Program-made: the position numbers and the translations under genes
Assembly (NCBI GenBank): GCA_035610835.1
Contig: CM069459.1
Span: 52,379,755 to 52,443,754, forward strand
DNA from: Ophiura sarsii
Lineage: Eukaryota > Echinodermata > Ophiuroidea > Amphilepidida > Ophiuridae
Direction of reading: 5' to 3'
Length of the DNA stretch: 64,000 bases
Notes under the pieces: model-generated
Database searches by the model: none
Seen by the model: only the letters and a program-made list of their open reading frames with translations
What the model was told of the DNA's origin: nothing
Part shown: piece by piece, positions 1 through 10,628 of the stretch
Numbering within the stretch: the stretch's first letter is position 1
Layout: each line of letters begins with the position of its first letter

Positions 1-1361
1 AAATAAAATGTCTGGCTCCTTCACTTCTGGGTGATTTCTAAAACTTTTTGATACCCCCTCGTAAATGTCATTATTTGCGAAACTCAATTTATCTAAACCA
101 TGTTACAACCTGAGCAGTATTATACGACTACATTAATGCAAATAGGAAGTTAGGTAAGGTAACTGGTTTTATTGATCTGGCTTGATTGGAGCCAACCAAC
201 CCTTCTGCCTTTGCTGCAGCACCTAAATACTGCCCTCTACAGTTATTCACCATTGCTACATTTCACCTAGTCAACATTACACTATTCATTGCATGCGTTG
301 AATTATATATCTTATTAATTCAGTCCCCCCCCCCCCCCCCCCCCCTCCACCCTTCCTTCCCTAGGGTTTCTTGTGGCGTCATGCTATTCACATTGGGTGA
401 GCAGTGGCTCCGGGTGACCAGGTCAGCAATAGGGGTCTCTTCGTTATCCCTATATTGCTTCCCCATAGTCTGATCAGTAGCTCAATTGCGTTTACATAGT
501 TCAAGCTGGTGTTTTCCTGATCACGACTGGTTCGCCGGAGCGTCTGCTGGGCCCTGGTCCGGCAAATTGTCACTTAGGTAGTCCTTTCAATTGTCTTACA
601 AGCTCTGGAGCTGGTGAGATTAGGCGGGTATGCTAAAATAGATTTATAAGGGCTACAGGTTCCACACAGGCTCTTGGATAAGCGCAGTCCAATAATGTTT
701 ATTTAAATACGATTAATGCAATTAATTAATTGCGGAAAAGACGCGACTTTAGATAACGAATATGAATCAGGATATAATGACATTGATCCTTTGTTTTGTC
801 GGTAACTGCATCATTTTGTTTTGGGACACGGACGTAGTTCCTGGTTCCAAACTAAAGATGGTATACTGGTTCTTCGTCATTATCCTTTTATTGTATGTAC
901 ATGATTTACATTTTGGAATTTCTTGGCAAAATAAGTAGTTAATGGCAATACGCTTCTTTAAGAATTATCATTAGTATCGCGTCAATGTGTGCTTTACGTA
1001 CGTCACAGGATGACAACAAAATAGTTCTGACAATAACACTTTTGGTTTTACCATATATACAAAACATAATTTTGACAAAAACCTTTCTCAACTTTCAAGA
1101 TCTCAAGAATTGCTGAACCAATACTTGGCATGTTTGTACTTATTTTAATGCATTTCCAATGATGATTCCAAATCTGGTGATGAAATTCAATATTTTCAAC
1201 ATTTTTGAAACATTTTGAAAAATGATGGAAAGTGGTCTGCAGACGCCTGTCGCGAGTAAATTGTTAAAGGAAAGGCCGACAGCCTTTAAATAACCATGTT
1301 TATTTCAATAGTGAAAATTAATAATATATCTACTTGCACTTTCCAAAACATACTATGGTGA

Positions 1362-1370
1362 ATTTATAAA
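1362..1370 (+). promoter_or_regulatory. Possible TATA-like box upstream of the kringle gene
   Basis: The motif atttataaa lies about 90 bases upstream of the proposed start codon at 1460, a spacing compatible with a TATA element plus a short 5' UTR. The surrounding DNA is AT-rich, so chance occurrence is likely. No other core promoter motif is clear. Confidence 0.15.
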
Positions 1371-1459
1371 TACACATAGTTCGCTCTTGAATCATTCTTA
1401 GAGTAAAATTTGTACAACGAACAACTGCTGCATATTCTGTCAGCGCCACAACAATCGCA

Positions 1460-1490
1460 ATGTTTCACGTAATGTTTATCATTTACTTGG
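1460..1490 (+). CDS. Kringle gene exon 1 (start codon, signal peptide N-terminus)
   Basis: ATG at 1460 opens MFHVMFIIYL and is cut after the first base of a codon by a strong donor (gtaagt at 1491). Joined to the next exon it makes a continuous hydrophobic signal peptide. That is the main reason for choosing this start, since the next exon has no suitable start of its own. Confidence 0.65.
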
Positions 1491-4400
1491 GTAAGTTTTC
1501 ATTATAATTATTATCATTATTATTGTACTTTGGAGTAAATTTGGTATTGTTTATAGCTCTTGGATATACACCATGCAAAATTAAACAGATTCAGTCTAAC
1601 ATATAACTTCAATTTAGTCCCTATTTCCTTCAAATTCATTTACGAATGTTTGATGATAATGATTCTTTCCGGGGAACCCCGGTACAGGAAAATACACCCT
1701 ATGCGCAGGGAAAAAATGAAATACAGTGTATGCGGTCTGTAGATTAATCTTTCCCAGGCTGTAATATAACTGTGAAATCAACATGAAACTATATTATATT
1801 ATACAACCTAACACTCTGAATATCATTTGTCATTACCTGAAAGATATTGAGTCATTTTTGCGAAGGACAAAGGCATCGTGCGTCGTCATGGTCGTGGTCA
1901 TTCAAATAAGGCTCTCTACTTGTGGATGTCAGACAATATGTTTCCTTTTCTTTTTTTCTTCTTTTTTTACATCATTCTACATAATGGCATGAAATATCAA
2001 TCAGTCATTATGTCAACTTATTTTAATAACATTTGTAACCCACACTGGTACTATACTTTGCTTTAAATCATCTTGACAGACATTATACAACACGTACACG
2101 GTATTGGTCAAATCCTGTTTATCTCAATCTATAACTTATCAGGACTAACCTATTTCAAATTGTTAAATTTACAGAATTTTATCTTTTACTGGTTAGATTT
2201 GAAAATATCATAAACCTCTGTATATTTAAGGAATAATCTGCGATCATTAATTAACTCCATGTGATAAAGCAATGCGCCCCAAATTCAGATGTATTCCGGA
2301 CGCTACCGGTTTACATTTTCATTTAGTTTGTAAGTTATTTTTATTCGAATGAAAGTTCATCTGTGATGGTAATAAAACAATACAAACACAATATAGCTAT
2401 AGACCTGGTTAGTTATTAACTTTAATTAAACTTTTTTTTGAAAATCAAACAACAATAAAATGTCCCTCATTACTGTAAGATCAGCTAGTCCATTGACTTG
2501 CTTTTTGCTGCTTCGAATAACCGCGTTCTATCGCACACGCACACACGGCAACCCTTTGTATTATGAGCAGTTAAATGTCAAACTTCGTTCAAAAACATAT
2601 AATTCCCTCATAAAGAATATATCGTGGGTTGCTCTGAACAGAAACATATCATTCTGGTTTTGAGTAGGATTTTATAAAGTATCGTTCAGAAAATGTCTGC
2701 CTTAAATGGTCTCTCGTAAATAAAATTTAAAAAATATGCGTCTACTTCTTGCTGAAACAGTAATTTAGCGCAAAGTGGCGTAGAAAGAATTTAGAATTGA
2801 GGTTGTCGACTTGCAAACATATCATGGTACCCTGAAAAATGCGTGCTTGGATTATCACGTCCAATAATTTAAAATATGTATTATCATTAATTATTTAAAG
2901 TCAAATGGACGAGTTGCTATTTAAAGTTTCATGCTACTGCATTCGTCAGGCAACTTTATTTTGTTATTCCGTGCTGATGTAAACAAACACAATACGCGGA
3001 CGTCGGAAAGTCGGCGAAGATCGCGGTAGTATTAATTATGTATCTACGTACGTATTCACAAAAATGATCGTATGAACCATTATATGTACTATTAGAAGAA
3101 ATGATAGGTTAATATAATGGAATTGTTTTGGATTTCTTTACTATTAAAACTACTGGGAAGAGTACTCTTTACCAAATTGTTCTTGAGGATATGCATTTAT
3201 TTAAATCATGAAACATTTACATCAAATATCAGTAAAACACTAACAATGCTGCTGGGCACATGGTACGTTCTAGACATACACGTGCCATTGAAGAAAAAAC
3301 ACATTGGTGACATTTTTTCATTATGCTGATTAGAAATTATATCAATCTTCATTCCTTTTCCCTTTTCTTTCATTTTTGCTTACAGTACTTGCAACATACG
3401 TCAATGTAAAAAGCGCCCTCGTGTGTGAATTAGTTTACAGACAAGCTCTAGTGCCTCATTGGGTATTACCTTATAACAAAGACGCTCGATGCAATTGTAC
3501 GAAAATCATACCCATCGACCAATCTTGTAGGGTTGTCAGTTGTTGCGATTCTGTGAAGAACTTGGATTATCTGTACGTGGACAATCCTTTGCCCTTCATG
3601 AGAGAAAAACGGAGAGGAGGATTGTCGTTGTCAGAATGGTTCGGGTGCCCGCAGTCCAACGCTTCAGTTGATGGTAAGTGAGCATTGTTTGTGGCGGAGC
3701 TGCGTAATAACAACACTATTCTGTGGAGTAAAGCGTGACTCATAACTTCGACTTATACTGTGACACCCGAGTACTTCCACCAATACAGATATTTATGAGA
3801 ACAAGGATTGTTGGGAACATCTGATTTGGTCTCAGTCTGATGGATGTTTTGTACAATGTGAGAAAACATCACATTACTCTGGGACAGTGCATAGAGCACT
3901 GAACTCATAATCCAAAGATTGTTCTCTTGAGTAAGGCACTTTACCAGATTTACTCCTCTCTACCCAGGTGTATTTAAACTGGTACCGGCATTCGTCAGTG
4001 CTGGGAAGGTAACAGACTCGATGTAGAGGTGGTGTACTGAGCCCCGTACACCAACATTATGAAAAGAAGTGAATGTGGCCCTGTAGGTTTGAAAGAGAGA
4101 CGAGCCCTCCGCTCCCGAGATTACATGATCAGTCGCCTTTCTCTTTGTTTACGTGTAATATACAATGACCACTTCTCAACGTATTCACTTGGCAGACAGG
4201 CCCAAATCTTTATGATTGACAAGTTGAATGCCACTTTAGGATTTCATCTTTGAAAATGACAGACTTATTTTTTATGAATATGATAGTATACCTATTTTTA
4301 TATAGATTGATTATTTTGCTTGTAACCAAATCAAATACAAACGCGTTGCGGGGATTCTCATCTTTGCGTCACCCTGTGTTCATTTTATTTTTCGTAGATA

Positions 4401-6762
4401 ATTCAACTGATGTTGAACTGCTCAACGGCCAAGTAGCGGAATCTACAACCCATAACAAGATGGTTACAACGATTCCGCAAGTGCAGTACAATCCAACCAC
4501 TTCTACAACTCTTCTGGTAACTGTGGCCGTGGTAACAGTAGGTAATGCCGAAGATAGAACTTTTAACCCAGTCTCGCGAAAACAAAAGAATTTTCCTAAC
4601 TTGCAAAATTACATTTATAATTCTGACAAATAATTGTCGTACCTGCCTAAGATATATGCTTTATTCCGTAGAAACTTAAAGCTTAAAAGTGAAACCTTTT
4701 CTTGGTTTCTAAAATGGCTAGAACAATCCTACTAATAAAGTTTGACTTGGATTGTTACATTTGACATTCAAACCTATGAACATATGACAACCGCCATTAC
4801 TTTGGAGGTTGTAACCTAACTTAGTCATTACTGTTTTTAGAAGATCATTGGCTCTGAAAAGAGCCGTTCATAAGAAGCTCGCTGATAGTGATGGTGTAAT
4901 TCTTTCCATCGGTGCGTGGCGTTATTCTTGCCGTACGCTGCCTTTCTTTGTGTTGGTAAAATCTGTCTTGCTAAACAGACTGGGCTTGCTGTTTTGCATC
5001 TTCTTCTTGCTAAACAGACTGGGCTTGCTATTCTGCATGTTACTGGTTCGTCGAACCGAATGATGCTTCTACCTTGCGTGCATCACTATTTATCGATATC
5101 GTAGTGCGCTGTGATTGGTTGTTGACCCGGTTGTGTGATTGGACGATCTATTCGGCCAATCGCGCGCTTATATAAATGTCTTATTTATTTTTTGAGTTAC
5201 AGACCAAAAAGTGCTAATAAATGTGATTTTTTTTACCGCCAAAATCATGAAAAATCACATTTTTGGGAAAAAACACATTTTTTGGCACTTTTTGGTCTAT
5301 AACTCAAAAAATAAATGAGATATTAAAAAATTTAAAAAACGCTACTGGGGAATGTTATCAGGATTATCATAAAACTAGTATGACAACATTTAACAAAATA
5401 TATTTTGAGTTATCTTTTCCAAACCTAAAATGGGTCATAAAACGTGTTTTTTATAATTTCTTCCAAAATGGTCAATTTCATTATCATGGTTGGATTAATT
5501 GAACTCTTTCGTGCAAAAAACTGTATACGTTTATAAAGATTAAATGAATATTGAAGAAGTTACGGCAGTTTTACGGAGGCTGTACCTGAGAGTCCACAGC
5601 CCCCTTAAGTAGGTTTAATTATACTAACAATCTTGAATGCCCATTGTCTACATACAAAATAGTGATCAAGGCCTAAACACCTAGTCAATTGCCATACCTC
5701 CGCGACCTAAGAGCAGTGAATCACTAACATTGTTCCTATTCTTCTTACAGACCATAATGAAGCATCAACGATTGATACTGATCAGCCGCAGACAACCGTA
5801 GCAATAGATATAGGTATGTTACTAACAGTGTTAGGCGCGAGTGCATGATTAATACGATTGGTCTCAACACTTTATTCTCTCTTCAAAACCTTCTGAATAT
5901 GTATGTCAAATATGCCCTAATCAAACGTATCCGATACCTTGATGTAGTACGCGGGCGCCGGGTAATTGAAAAACAAATGTATGACCGGCACGCGAACCTT
6001 ATTTTGCATCAGTACGCGCAAGTGTTAAAGATTATGCGCATCAATGACATAAACTATTGATGGGTTTGCTAGTAAGGTGGCATTATACCTACTTCAGACC
6101 AGAATGAAGTATATCAACAACTGAAATTATTAGACAGCAATACATATAGTTGTGTTAGGCGTGAGTGCAAAATTAGTACGATGGGTCTCAAAGTGACTTT
6201 ACGCTACACCTTATAACGAGAGTAAACATGACCTAATACAGAGATGTAACGGATTAGTAGCTGCCATCTTGGCAGGAATAATCAACTGTGTTTAAGATTT
6301 TCAGAAAGAAGAACCTGTTTCAAGATAATGTAATGTAGGCCAATTTGGTAACACGTTTCATGCAATAAATTGGACGTAATGTACAGATTCAATTGACTGT
6401 TGAATAGGCCGGGTATGATTCCCCTCTGTAGTTCGTTGCCCATAGCTATATGTTAACAACTCTTCTTTTTCCTAACAGAGTGTTACACTGACGCCTACGG
6501 TGCAGACTATAGAGGACTAGTTAACGTGACAGGACACGGTGTAACATGCCAGAAATGGACCGCTCAGACACCACATAGTCACACGGTCACCGCGGAAGAG
6601 TACCCGGGCGAAGGAATCGGAGATCACAATTATTGTCGCAACCCCCCTGCCACCGGTGTATTCAAAGCTCGAGAATACACACCCTGGTGTTTCACAACTT
6701 CTGCTGACATTGAGTGGGACAATTGCGCTGTCGGTAATCCAAGAAATACCTGTCCGGTATAA
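1460..6762 (+). CDS. Secreted Cys-rich/kringle protein (five-exon gene model)
   Basis: Exons joined by hand: 1460-1490, 3386-3673, 4398-4541, 5751-5813, 6479-6762. All introns are GT-AG and all are phase 1. The summed CDS is 810 bp (269 residues plus stop). Order: signal peptide (about residues 1-20, hydrophobic MFHVMFIIYLV then LATYVNVKSA), a Cys-rich segment with seven cysteines including a CC pair (about 20-105), a Thr/Ser/Val-rich linker (about 106-175) that looks mucin-like, and a complete six-cysteine kringle (about 176-269). Kringles in known proteins bind ligands or proteins in extracellular proteases and growth factors. No protease domain is present here, so a binding role is inferred only. 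N-glycosylation sequons are visible (NAS, NST, NVT). The N-terminal domain is not a family I recognise. The stop lies directly after the last kringle cysteine. Confidence 0.8.
3386..3673 (+). CDS. Kringle gene exon 2 (Cys-rich domain)
   Basis: The acceptor is a pyrimidine-rich tract ending in ttgcttacag at 3385; the donor is g|gtaagt at 3674. The 288-bp exon completes the signal peptide and encodes the Cys-rich domain, with a C-x-C, a CC pair and a C-terminal WFGC. The cysteine spacing matches no domain I can name. It ends with an NAS sequon. Confidence 0.75.
3830..4060 (+). repeat. tRNA-derived SINE with conserved core
   Basis: A tRNA-Met-like head (gcatagagcactgaactcat) is followed by cttgagtaaggcactttacc and ctctacccaggtgta, the core typical of SINEs described from echinoderms and other deuterostomes. 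It lies in intron 2 of the kringle gene. The same core motif recurs at about 8510-8535. Confidence 0.6.
4398..4541 (+). CDS. Kringle gene exon 3 (Thr/Ser-rich linker)
   Basis: Acceptor ttttcgtag at 4397; donor g|gtaatg at 4542; 144 bp, phase 1 at both ends. It encodes DNSTDVELL at the start and a run of Thr, Ser, Val and Asn residues. This is low-complexity, probably O-glycosylated linker sequence with one NST sequon. Confidence 0.65.
4968..5037 (+). repeat. Direct repeat of about 36 bp, two copies
   Basis: The string ctaaacagactgggcttgct occurs at 4971 and again about 39 bases later, with near-identical flanks. It lies in intron 3 of the kringle gene. Confidence 0.7.
5186..5320. repeat. Inverted repeat around 'gaccaaaaagtgc'
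   Basis: ttttttgagttacagaccaa at about 5188 is mirrored by ttggtctataactcaaaaaa at about 5293, and the inner parts pair as well. It is a foldback element in intron 3. Confidence 0.6.
5407..5608 (+). repeat. Dispersed repeat, copy 1 (partner 16638-16840)
   Basis: About 200 bp from gagttatctttt to agtccacagcccccttaa recurs at 16638-16840 with scattered substitutions. The right end (CCCCCTTAA) mirrors a TTAAGGGGG at 16338 beside the second copy, so both may be ends of a DNA transposon. Confidence 0.65.
5751..5813 (+). CDS. Kringle gene exon 4 (short acidic linker)
   Basis: Acceptor tcttcttacag at 5750; donor g|gtatgt at 5814; 63 bp, phase 1-1. It encodes DHNEASTIDTDQPQTTVAID, a further Thr- and Asp-rich linker. 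A damaged copy lies about 340 bases downstream. Confidence 0.65.
6094..6180 (+). pseudogene. Degenerate duplicate of exon 4
   Basis: cttcagaccagaatgaag resembles the acceptor and start of exon 4. Downstream, tgttaggcgtgagtgca and cgatgggtctcaa match the intron after the real exon (tgttaggcgcgagtgca, cgattggtctcaa). The copy has a small insertion and lacks a clean open frame and the donor. Exon 4 and its flank were therefore duplicated in tandem and one copy decayed. Confidence 0.6.
6479..6762 (+). CDS. Kringle gene exon 5 (kringle domain, stop)
   Basis: Acceptor ctttttcctaacag at 6478. Reading in phase 1 it encodes ECYTDAYGADYRG, then TCQKWTAQTPH, EEYPGEG, NYCRNP, TPWCFTT, EWDNC and NTCPV before TAA at 6760-6762. 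These are the landmarks of a kringle, with all six cysteines and the conserved CQKW, YCRNP and WC-F-TT motifs. The domain is complete and about 92 residues long, slightly over the usual 80 because of an insertion before TPWCF. Confidence 0.9.
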
Positions 6763-7889
6763 AAAGAGATTGTTGTTTGATTCAGGTCCAGTATAATTAG
6801 AACCAAATATGAGACTCCGTACTACAATCGTCAAACAATTTATTAACTTTAAATTACATAATTTGTCTTGATACTTAATTGTTTAACGATGCTATTGTAT
6901 GGTTATTTGTTTAATCGTCAGTAGTGTTTAGACATGTTTCATCTAATTGGTGGTCCAACTTGGAACATGAAATATTAAGGAACAAATGAGTACATGGTTA
7001 TCACGTCACGGGTACATTCCACACGTTCTTAACTTATCACGTTTACTCCTCGGTTATCTGTTAAGCCATACTGAACCCAAGACACAATACAAAATACTTC
7101 ACCTAAACATCTATGTATTAAGGATTGTGCGTGCGCATAGACAACTCGTCATTATTTCACACTTGATCGACGCTCTTCATTTTCATCATACAAAGTTATG
7201 ATCACAAGACACGATGAGTGTAGACTATTGTCAATGTTTAGGCATGCACTGGTCATAATAGCATGACTTTTAACAGACGAGCCACATGTTTCCATAGAGC
7301 AAGGAATAAACACAAACGGCCGACGCCAAAGAGGGGGGGGGGGCATGGAGGGCAAATACCCCTAGTCATTTTCCATCCACATATCCACCGCCCTCCCCCG
7401 TCAACTTAAACAGCTCAAGCCCCACCTCATATTTTAAACAATCCAACATTTTGACCTTTTGCCGAAATTACCTTAAATTAAGATTTAAAATGTGTCAGAA
7501 ATGTAATATTTAATAACGCCTCTAGGGATTATAAGTAAAAATGAATAAAGGATATTTGCTCAACATTTCTGAAGGCCTCTTAAATGCTTTTCACTTATGT
7601 TTAGTTTAATTATAAAGATCCCCTTCAACTGATTTAGGAGGTCGTCACCATGGTCACTGTGCTTCCGATAACGAGTCACGGGTGGTCTTCAAGATTATTC
7701 ATGGTTAACATGAAATAAATTTGGGAAAATCTGTGGCCATTTAGACGAATTGTGTTCATTTTAATACGATCTACATCGACATTAACTACCAAATTCATGA
7801 ACAAGTGGTAGATAGTGAATGTGACTATTACATATGTGTGAAAAACCCAACTTCCGAAGACCTTTTTAACAGCTTGAATTGAGACTAAG

Positions 7890-7990
7890 TTGTTTGCCCA
7901 AGGATACAAACACGTTGGCCACGGCAGGGCTAGAACTCCCAACCTTTTTATTATGAATCCCGCGCTGTTCCACTGGACCACACATGCTCT
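7890..7990 (-). repeat. tRNA-derived SINE head (tRNA-Met-like)
   Basis: On the minus strand ggtccagtggaacagcgcgg, then ttcataataa and ggttgggagttctagccc resemble the A box, a CAT anticodon region and a weak B box. The arms do not pair well enough for a functional tRNA. Confidence 0.4.
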
Positions 7991-8454
7991 CTCAATCTAC
8001 ATTTTTCAGCTTCATGGGCAGACCCCACTAGATGCTCGCGAGTCACCTTTACTCAATGATTATCATAATTATCATGATAGGCTTAATTTCAACCATGTGA
8101 TAGTTTTAACTATCATTATGGCTGGAAAAGAATGAAGTGATATCATGATATAAAACAAATATTGAATGCCTTTTGTTTGTTTAATAGTAAAACTATATCA
8201 CTCGGTCCAATTTGGATTATTCTATTACACTCGGCTTCGCCTCGTTGCAATGGAAAAATCCAAATTTGACCTCGTGATATAGCTAGTACTATCACACGCT
8301 CGGCCATTAAATAGTTGTATACTTTTATCACTAAACTGAAGTCTGCAATCCCGCAAACAATTTATTTGCACATCGGGGTTAGATATCGATTGTAATTCAT
8401 ACTGTAGCGGCTGTAAATCTTCTAACACCTATTGTGCAATTGTACATGTGGGCA

Positions 8455-8600
8455 TGCGTGTCGCAGCAGATAGGTTGTGGGTTCGAGTCTCGCTGTGGTC
8501 AACATGTTGTGCTCTTGAGTAAAGCACTTTACCGCAAGTAAAATGGGTAGCTGTTTGGGAATACGCGCAATTATCAATATTTGTAAGATATGCAGAAAAA
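8455..8600 (+). repeat. SINE fragment with B box and conserved core
   Basis: gtgggttcgagtctcgct is a good B box, followed by gtgctcttgagtaaagcact and ttaccgcaagt, the same core as the SINE near 3.9 kb. Confidence 0.5.
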
Positions 8601-9002
8601 ACCTAAGTGAACTGATTTTGATATATCCTATATTGAGCAGCGGAATAAATGTAAATCGCTTAGAGCATAACTAATTTGATTTAAATAAAAACTAACATTT
8701 ATTTATTTATTATTATTATTTTTTGTCTTCAAGATGACTTATTTTATATCGGGTTTTTCCGTTTTGGTTATGAAGTATTAAATTAGGAAAGAAAAGCAAA
8801 ACACAATATTCCATTGTATTGGACGATTGAGGGTGTTTCATAGGTACGTCTGCTTGCAGACGATGCCGGTCACGAAATATCATTGTGGCAAGACTCCTGG
8901 TCACGTGCTGGCATCGTAACAATACACCGGCAACACAAAAAAAACCGTCGGGTTCCGCCGTCGCCTCGTCGTGCTTCTTAAAAAGCCGTACATTTCTCTA
9001 AT

Positions 9003-9253
9003 ATTCGAGGGCTCAGAAACAAAAGGCCTTATCTCCATTTTGACCATTTTGAGAAAAAGACTATTGAAGATTTTCAAACACATTGTGGAGATGAAAATAG
9101 GCCTTGTGATACTGGCTATAACTTTAAAAGGGGTTGTGTTATGGCAATAAGGCTGTGTTACTGGAAAGAGAATTTCTTTCTGAACATTTTGATACCAAAA
9201 TCTCATTTTTGAAAAAATGGAGATGAGGCCTTTTGGTTCTGAGCCCTCGAATT
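9003..9253. repeat. Foldback MITE (TIR ttcgagggctcagaa)
   Basis: The left end ttcgagggctcagaaacaaa and right end ttttggttctgagccctcga are inverted copies, with further pairing of ggccttatctccattttg to its mirror near 9213. About 250 bp, with no coding capacity. Confidence 0.75.
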
Positions 9254-9371
9254 ATATTAAATTGCAGTTAATTCAAATGTCATTTTTCAAAACAAAAAAA
9301 CAAAAAAAATTATATTTAAATTAAATGTCCAATGTTTAACTCATAAAACAACGTCATTTGTTACAAAAAAA

Positions 9372-9460
9372 AGTGACCCTAGTGAGATTCGAACTCACGG
9401 AAAAGAATTTTGGTGAATAAAGCCAACGGCTTAAACCCCTTGGCCATCAAGGCAGATATG
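9372..9460 (-). tRNA. tRNA-Leu/Ser-like pseudogene or SINE head
   Basis: On the minus strand a D-arm-like tgatggccaaggggttt, a perfect 5-bp T stem around ttcgaat (gtgag/ctcac), and a T run just downstream can be seen. The acceptor stem pairs only partly and the anticodon arm is poor, so I regard it as tRNA-derived rather than functional. Confidence 0.3.
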
Positions 9461-10274
9461 ATTTTAGTGGCGATGAATAACAAATACTTATTAAAATGCC
9501 GTTATTTCCCCAGTAGATCATAAAACTATGATATAAGGACAGAATATCGTCAAGTATTATATTATTGCCTATGACTATCCCATTTCGAATCGAAATTGAG
9601 GTGTATAACATGAAATTCCTAGCTAAACACGTGACTACTTTACAATTACCCGCCATGTTCAATAACTGTTATTTAACTTGCAAAAATGAAAAGAAAGGAC
9701 TCTGAGAGTGGAGTTGGTTATCCAACTCCATTGGTTTTGGGATGATTTAATTTAGTTGTACCTAGAAATTTGATATTTAGAATTTTTCGATGGGTATTCG
9801 TGAATACGTGTTACTTACTAATACGAATTGCAAATTTAGGCAAATCGTGACCAGCGTCGTCTGTGTGCATGAGACTTTTAATCAATAATGTGCCAAAAAT
9901 ATAAATATCCTTTAGTCTTGTGCCTTAAACCATTCTTCACGTGCAATGTCAAATTTTGAAATAGACAACTCTTGGGATTTACTGTGTTCACATTGGAACT
10001 ATAATTCTATAGTGGTTAGTAATTCTTTTAATATCTAGTGATAAACCCTTTTTTATGCACTTTTATACCTTTGCATTATTTATTGACCGCCCTCGAGACG
10101 GTAAATTAGAATCTGTTGATTAATTTAGTTTTGCCCATTAGGGTAACTCTATTAATTTTAAATGAAATTATTCCGGAAAATGAAGCGTGGTATGAAGAAA
10201 CGCTCTCAGTTACTTGTGATGATACGCGGGATGACACTTGACGTGTATCAGTTTGGAGATCCGTGACTTTAAAA

Positions 10275-10628
10275 ATGAGGGAGCATAGATGTACGAAATC
10301 AGCGTTGATATTGGATAGCATATTGCCTCTGATATTAGTATACTACATCGTGAACACCAATGGTCACCATGTCAACACCAACAATCTCCATGCCAACAAT
10401 GTGTTTAAGGGGTCAGAAAACTTGAAGTTAGATAATCACAAGATATGTGCCATTGGTAGAGTGTTAGATCCAGGGCGCTGTTATGTCTTATGCAGTGTAA
10501 GGCAGCCAGGGTGTAAGAGTTTTAACTACGATGGCAAGAAAAGAGAATGCGAACTGAACAATGCGACTATTAAAGAATTCCCGTTGGACGCCAGAGAAGC
10601 TGCAGGCATCATGTATTTTGGCGTGAAG
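10275..10628 (+). CDS. PAN-CCP gene exon 1 (signal peptide and PAN domain)
   Basis: ATG at 10275 in a good context (aaaaatga) starts MREHRCTK followed by the hydrophobic core SALILDSILPLILVYYIV. An Asn/His-rich stretch (NTNGHHVNTNNLHANN) follows, then a PAN-like domain: CAIGRVLDPGRCYVLC, GCKSFNYDG, ECELNN and AGIMYFG. The spacing of CxxxC, GCKSFNY and CELNN is the standard PAN pattern. Donor aag|gtaact at 10629, phase 0. An NAT sequon is present. Confidence 0.75.

Larger units (their letters stand above)
6763..10274. other. Intergenic region between the kringle and PAN-CCP genes
   Basis: No gene seen. It holds a G run near 7332, several tRNA-derived fragments, a foldback element at 9003-9253 and AT-rich DNA. 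The short reading frames here have no recognisable domains or splice context. Confidence 0.5.

Noticed and set aside
6755..6768. Use of gtataa after tgtccg as a donor extending the kringle gene
   Set aside because: gtataa is a poor donor and would leave phase 0, unlike all other introns of the gene; the stop right after the last kringle Cys is natural.
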